NCBI GenBank assembly: GCA_012510745.1 | Contig: JAAZHK010000002.1 | Coordinates: 1-14,505 of the forward strand | DNA from: Mycoplasmatota bacterium | Lineage (GTDB): Bacteria; Bacillota_I; Bacilli_A; RF39; UBA660 | DNA: 14,505 nt | Direction: 5' to 3' | Shown: positions 13,293 to 14,505 of the stretch, piece by piece | Layout of the letters: each line of letters opens with the position of its first letter | Numbering within the stretch: position 1 is the first letter of the stretch | Program-made: the position numbers and the translations under genes | The notes under the pieces: generated by a model | Told to the model about the DNA's origin: nothing | The model's input: the letters and a program-made list of their open reading frames with translations, nothing else | Database searches by the model: none

Positions 13293-14269
13293 TTTTCTCC
13301 TTCTTCTAACATAGTTTCAATAAATATCCCATATCCTTTTACTGCATCATTAACAATAACGTGAGTAACCGCCCCAATTAATTTTTCATTTTGGATAATT
13401 GGAGAACCACTCATTCCTTGAATAACTCCACCAGTTTGTTTTATTAAATTCTGATCTGTTATTTCAAATAAAATATTTTTAACATCATTATTATAATTTA
13501 TCTTTAAAATGTTAATAGTAAAGCTATCAATTTTAGTACCATTTATAACGGTTCTAATCCAAGCCTTTCCTAATGTTATTTCGTTTTTGCTGGCTACTTC
13601 AATTAATTCATTTTCTAAAATATCATTATATTTTCCAAAAATACCTTTATTAGTATTTTTAGTTATATTTCCAAGGATTTCTTCATTATGCAATACTGCT
13701 GTTTTTTCACCTGGAGTTCCGTTTGATCCACGTTCAATATTCGTTATTTCTGATTTAAATATTTTACCTTTTAAAATATCTAGACGTTTTCCACTACTTT
13801 TTTCAATAATTTCATGACCTAAAGCTCCAAATATTTTAGTTTTTGGATCTAGGTAAGTTAAAGTTCCAATGCCACTGATTTGATCTTTAACATAAATACC
13901 AGTTTTATAGATATTATTATCATCTTTTATTAATTTTAAAGGAATATCTTTTGGTTTATTATTACGTATAATTCCAATATTAATATTTATTTCTTTGTTG
14001 CTTTTATCTAAATTATCAACCAGTTCTTCAACATTAGTTATAGAATTATCATTAATAGTTATTATAACATCACCTATTTCTAGACCAGCGTCACTACCAA
14101 TATAGTTGCCATTAACTTTGTAAAAACCAACGATCATTACTCCTTTTGAATTAATTTGAATACCAATGTTATCGCCACCTAAAATAACTTGATTGGAATA
14201 AGCAAAAACGGAAAATGGAATAAATAAGCAAGCGAGAAGGAAAATCAGTAGTCTATTTTTAAAATTCAT
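13289..14269 (-). CDS. spoIVB: SpoIVB serine peptidase (family S55)
   Basis: SpoIVB is made in the forespore, secreted into the space between the two spore membranes, and triggers sigma-K activation by cleaving SpoIVFA. The 326-residue protein starts with a signal/anchor helix (RLLIFLLACLFIPFSVFA) and then has a PDZ domain at about 40-125 (VNGNYIGSDAGLEIGDVIITINDN). The peptidase domain carries the probable catalytic H152 (GALGHEI) and S287 in GGVIQGMSGSPII. The B. subtilis protein is about 100 residues longer, with most of the difference apparently before the PDZ domain. AAAGGAG precedes ATG 14269. I could not identify a convincing forespore-type promoter in the 126 bases upstream. Confidence 0.93.
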   Translation of the reverse strand: MNFKNRLLIFLLACLFIPFSVFAYSNQVILGGDNIGIQINSKGVMIVGFYKVNGNYIGSDAGLEIGDVIITINDNSITNVEELVDNLDKSNKEININIGIIRNNKPKDIPLKLIKDDNNIYKTGIYVKDQISGIGTLTYLDPKTKIFGALGHEIIEKSSGKRLDILKGKIFKSEITNIERGSNGTPGEKTAVLHNEEILGNITKNTNKGIFGKYNDILENELIEVASKNEITLGKAWIRTVINGTKIDSFTINILKINYNNDVKNILFEITDQNLIKQTGGVIQGMSGSPIIQNEKLIGAVTHVIVNDAVKGYGIFIETMLEEGEN

Positions 14270-14363
14270 AATATCAACTCCTTTTAAAAATTAAAACTAC
14301 ATTATTATTATTGTTAAATAATTTACTTATATAGTAAGAAATATATGGAAATTATTTTTTTTA

Positions 14364-14372
14364 TGTTATAAT
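14364..14372 (+). promoter_or_regulatory. Extended -10 promoter of the right-edge gene
   Basis: TG (14364-14365), one base, then TATAAT (14367-14372). The predicted start is near 14379, so the leader is about 17 nt with AGGAGG at 14386-14391. Confidence 0.6.
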
Positions 14373-14395
14373 TGATTTGTATAGTAGGAGGAAGT

Positions 14396-14505
14396 ATGAC
14401 AAAAAAGAAAATAAAAACAACTAAGGTTTTTAAAAAGTTACTTATTTTTATAATAATCATAACTGTAATAATTAGTGTTCCCTTAGGAATTAATATTTAT
14501 TATAC
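14396..14505 (+). CDS. Membrane protein, N-terminal fragment only
   Basis: The first 36 residues are visible and the gene runs off the window. A basic cytoplasmic head (MTKKKIKTTKVFKK) is followed by one hydrophobic helix (LLIFIIIITVIISVPLGI), typical of a signal anchor with the bulk of the protein outside the cell. A class A penicillin-binding protein or a LytR-type envelope enzyme would look like this, but the fragment cannot decide. AGGAGGAAGT directly precedes ATG 14396, and an extended -10 promoter is upstream. It diverges from spoIVB. Confidence 0.75.
   Translation, partial: MTKKKIKTTKVFKKLLIFIIIITVIISVPLGINIYY

Noticed and set aside
13509..13817. Plus-strand open frame opposite spoIVB
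   Set aside because: Antisense shadow of the conserved peptidase domain; no ribosome binding site or promoter.
14234..14241. GAGAAGGA resembling the SpoIIIE-orienting sequence GAGAAGGG
   Set aside because: One imperfect copy inside spoIVB, with no orientation bias that can be judged in a window this short.
14270..14363. Sigma-G/sigma-F type promoter for spoIVB
   Set aside because: I looked for a GNATA-type -35 with a CATNNTA-type -10 at normal spacing and found no convincing pair, only scattered CATATAT and TATATA stretches.
1..14505. Mobile element, prophage or CRISPR array
   Set aside because: No transposase, terminal repeats, integrase other than housekeeping XerD, or regularly spaced repeats were seen; the XRE-type gene alone is not enough.

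Overview
The window is AT-rich chromosomal DNA (roughly a quarter G+C) from a low-GC Gram-positive bacterium of the Bacilli type. The evidence is an HrcA/CIRCE-controlled hrcA-grpE-dnaK-dnaJ operon, a xerD-deoB gene pair like the ripX-drm pair of Bacillus subtilis, the sporulation genes spoIIM and spoIVB, and AGGAGG/GGTGAT ribosome binding sites. All reading frames are intact in the standard code and one gene ends in TGA, so this is not a TGA=Trp mollicute. An uncultured spore-forming gut lineage near the Erysipelotrichia/RF39-type Bacilli would fit, but that is inference.

Layout: a partial yneF-type gene (1-191) and metG (251-1855) come first. The heat-shock operon follows (1983-6484) and converges on rarA. 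rarA and the xerD-deoB operon (7787-9857) diverge from one promoter region in which both promoters appear to use the same palindromic -35 hexamer. After a 100-base gap comes a minus-strand block: an unrecognised XRE-type HTH gene (9958-10725), mnmA, spoIIM, mscL and spoIVB. Two plus-strand genes interrupt this block: a 27-residue membrane peptide gene (12655-12738) and the start of a membrane protein at the right edge (14396 onward).

The main discovery is in the gap after deoB. Positions 9871-9898, read on the minus strand, form a 28-bp Xer recombination site (arms ACTTCCTATAA and TTATGTAAACT around centre TTGATA). From memory it matches the B. subtilis dif site at about 25 of 28 positions. 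The window therefore probably spans the chromosome-dimer resolution site at the replication terminus. Gene orientation agrees: most genes left of dif run rightward and most genes right of it run leftward. xerD, which should encode a recombinase acting on dif, lies only 1.2 kb away.

Two compact-genome habits recur. First, several promoters sit so close to their genes that the predicted transcript starts at the ribosome binding site (leaders of about 9-13 nt). Second, stop codons lie inside the hairpins of intrinsic terminators (yneF, metG, dnaJ, rarA, the XRE gene, mscL, spoIVB). The heat-shock promoter is the exception, with a longer leader and two degenerate CIRCE operators. No mobile element, CRISPR array, rRNA or tRNA gene was seen, and no gene-free stretch exceeds 300 bases.
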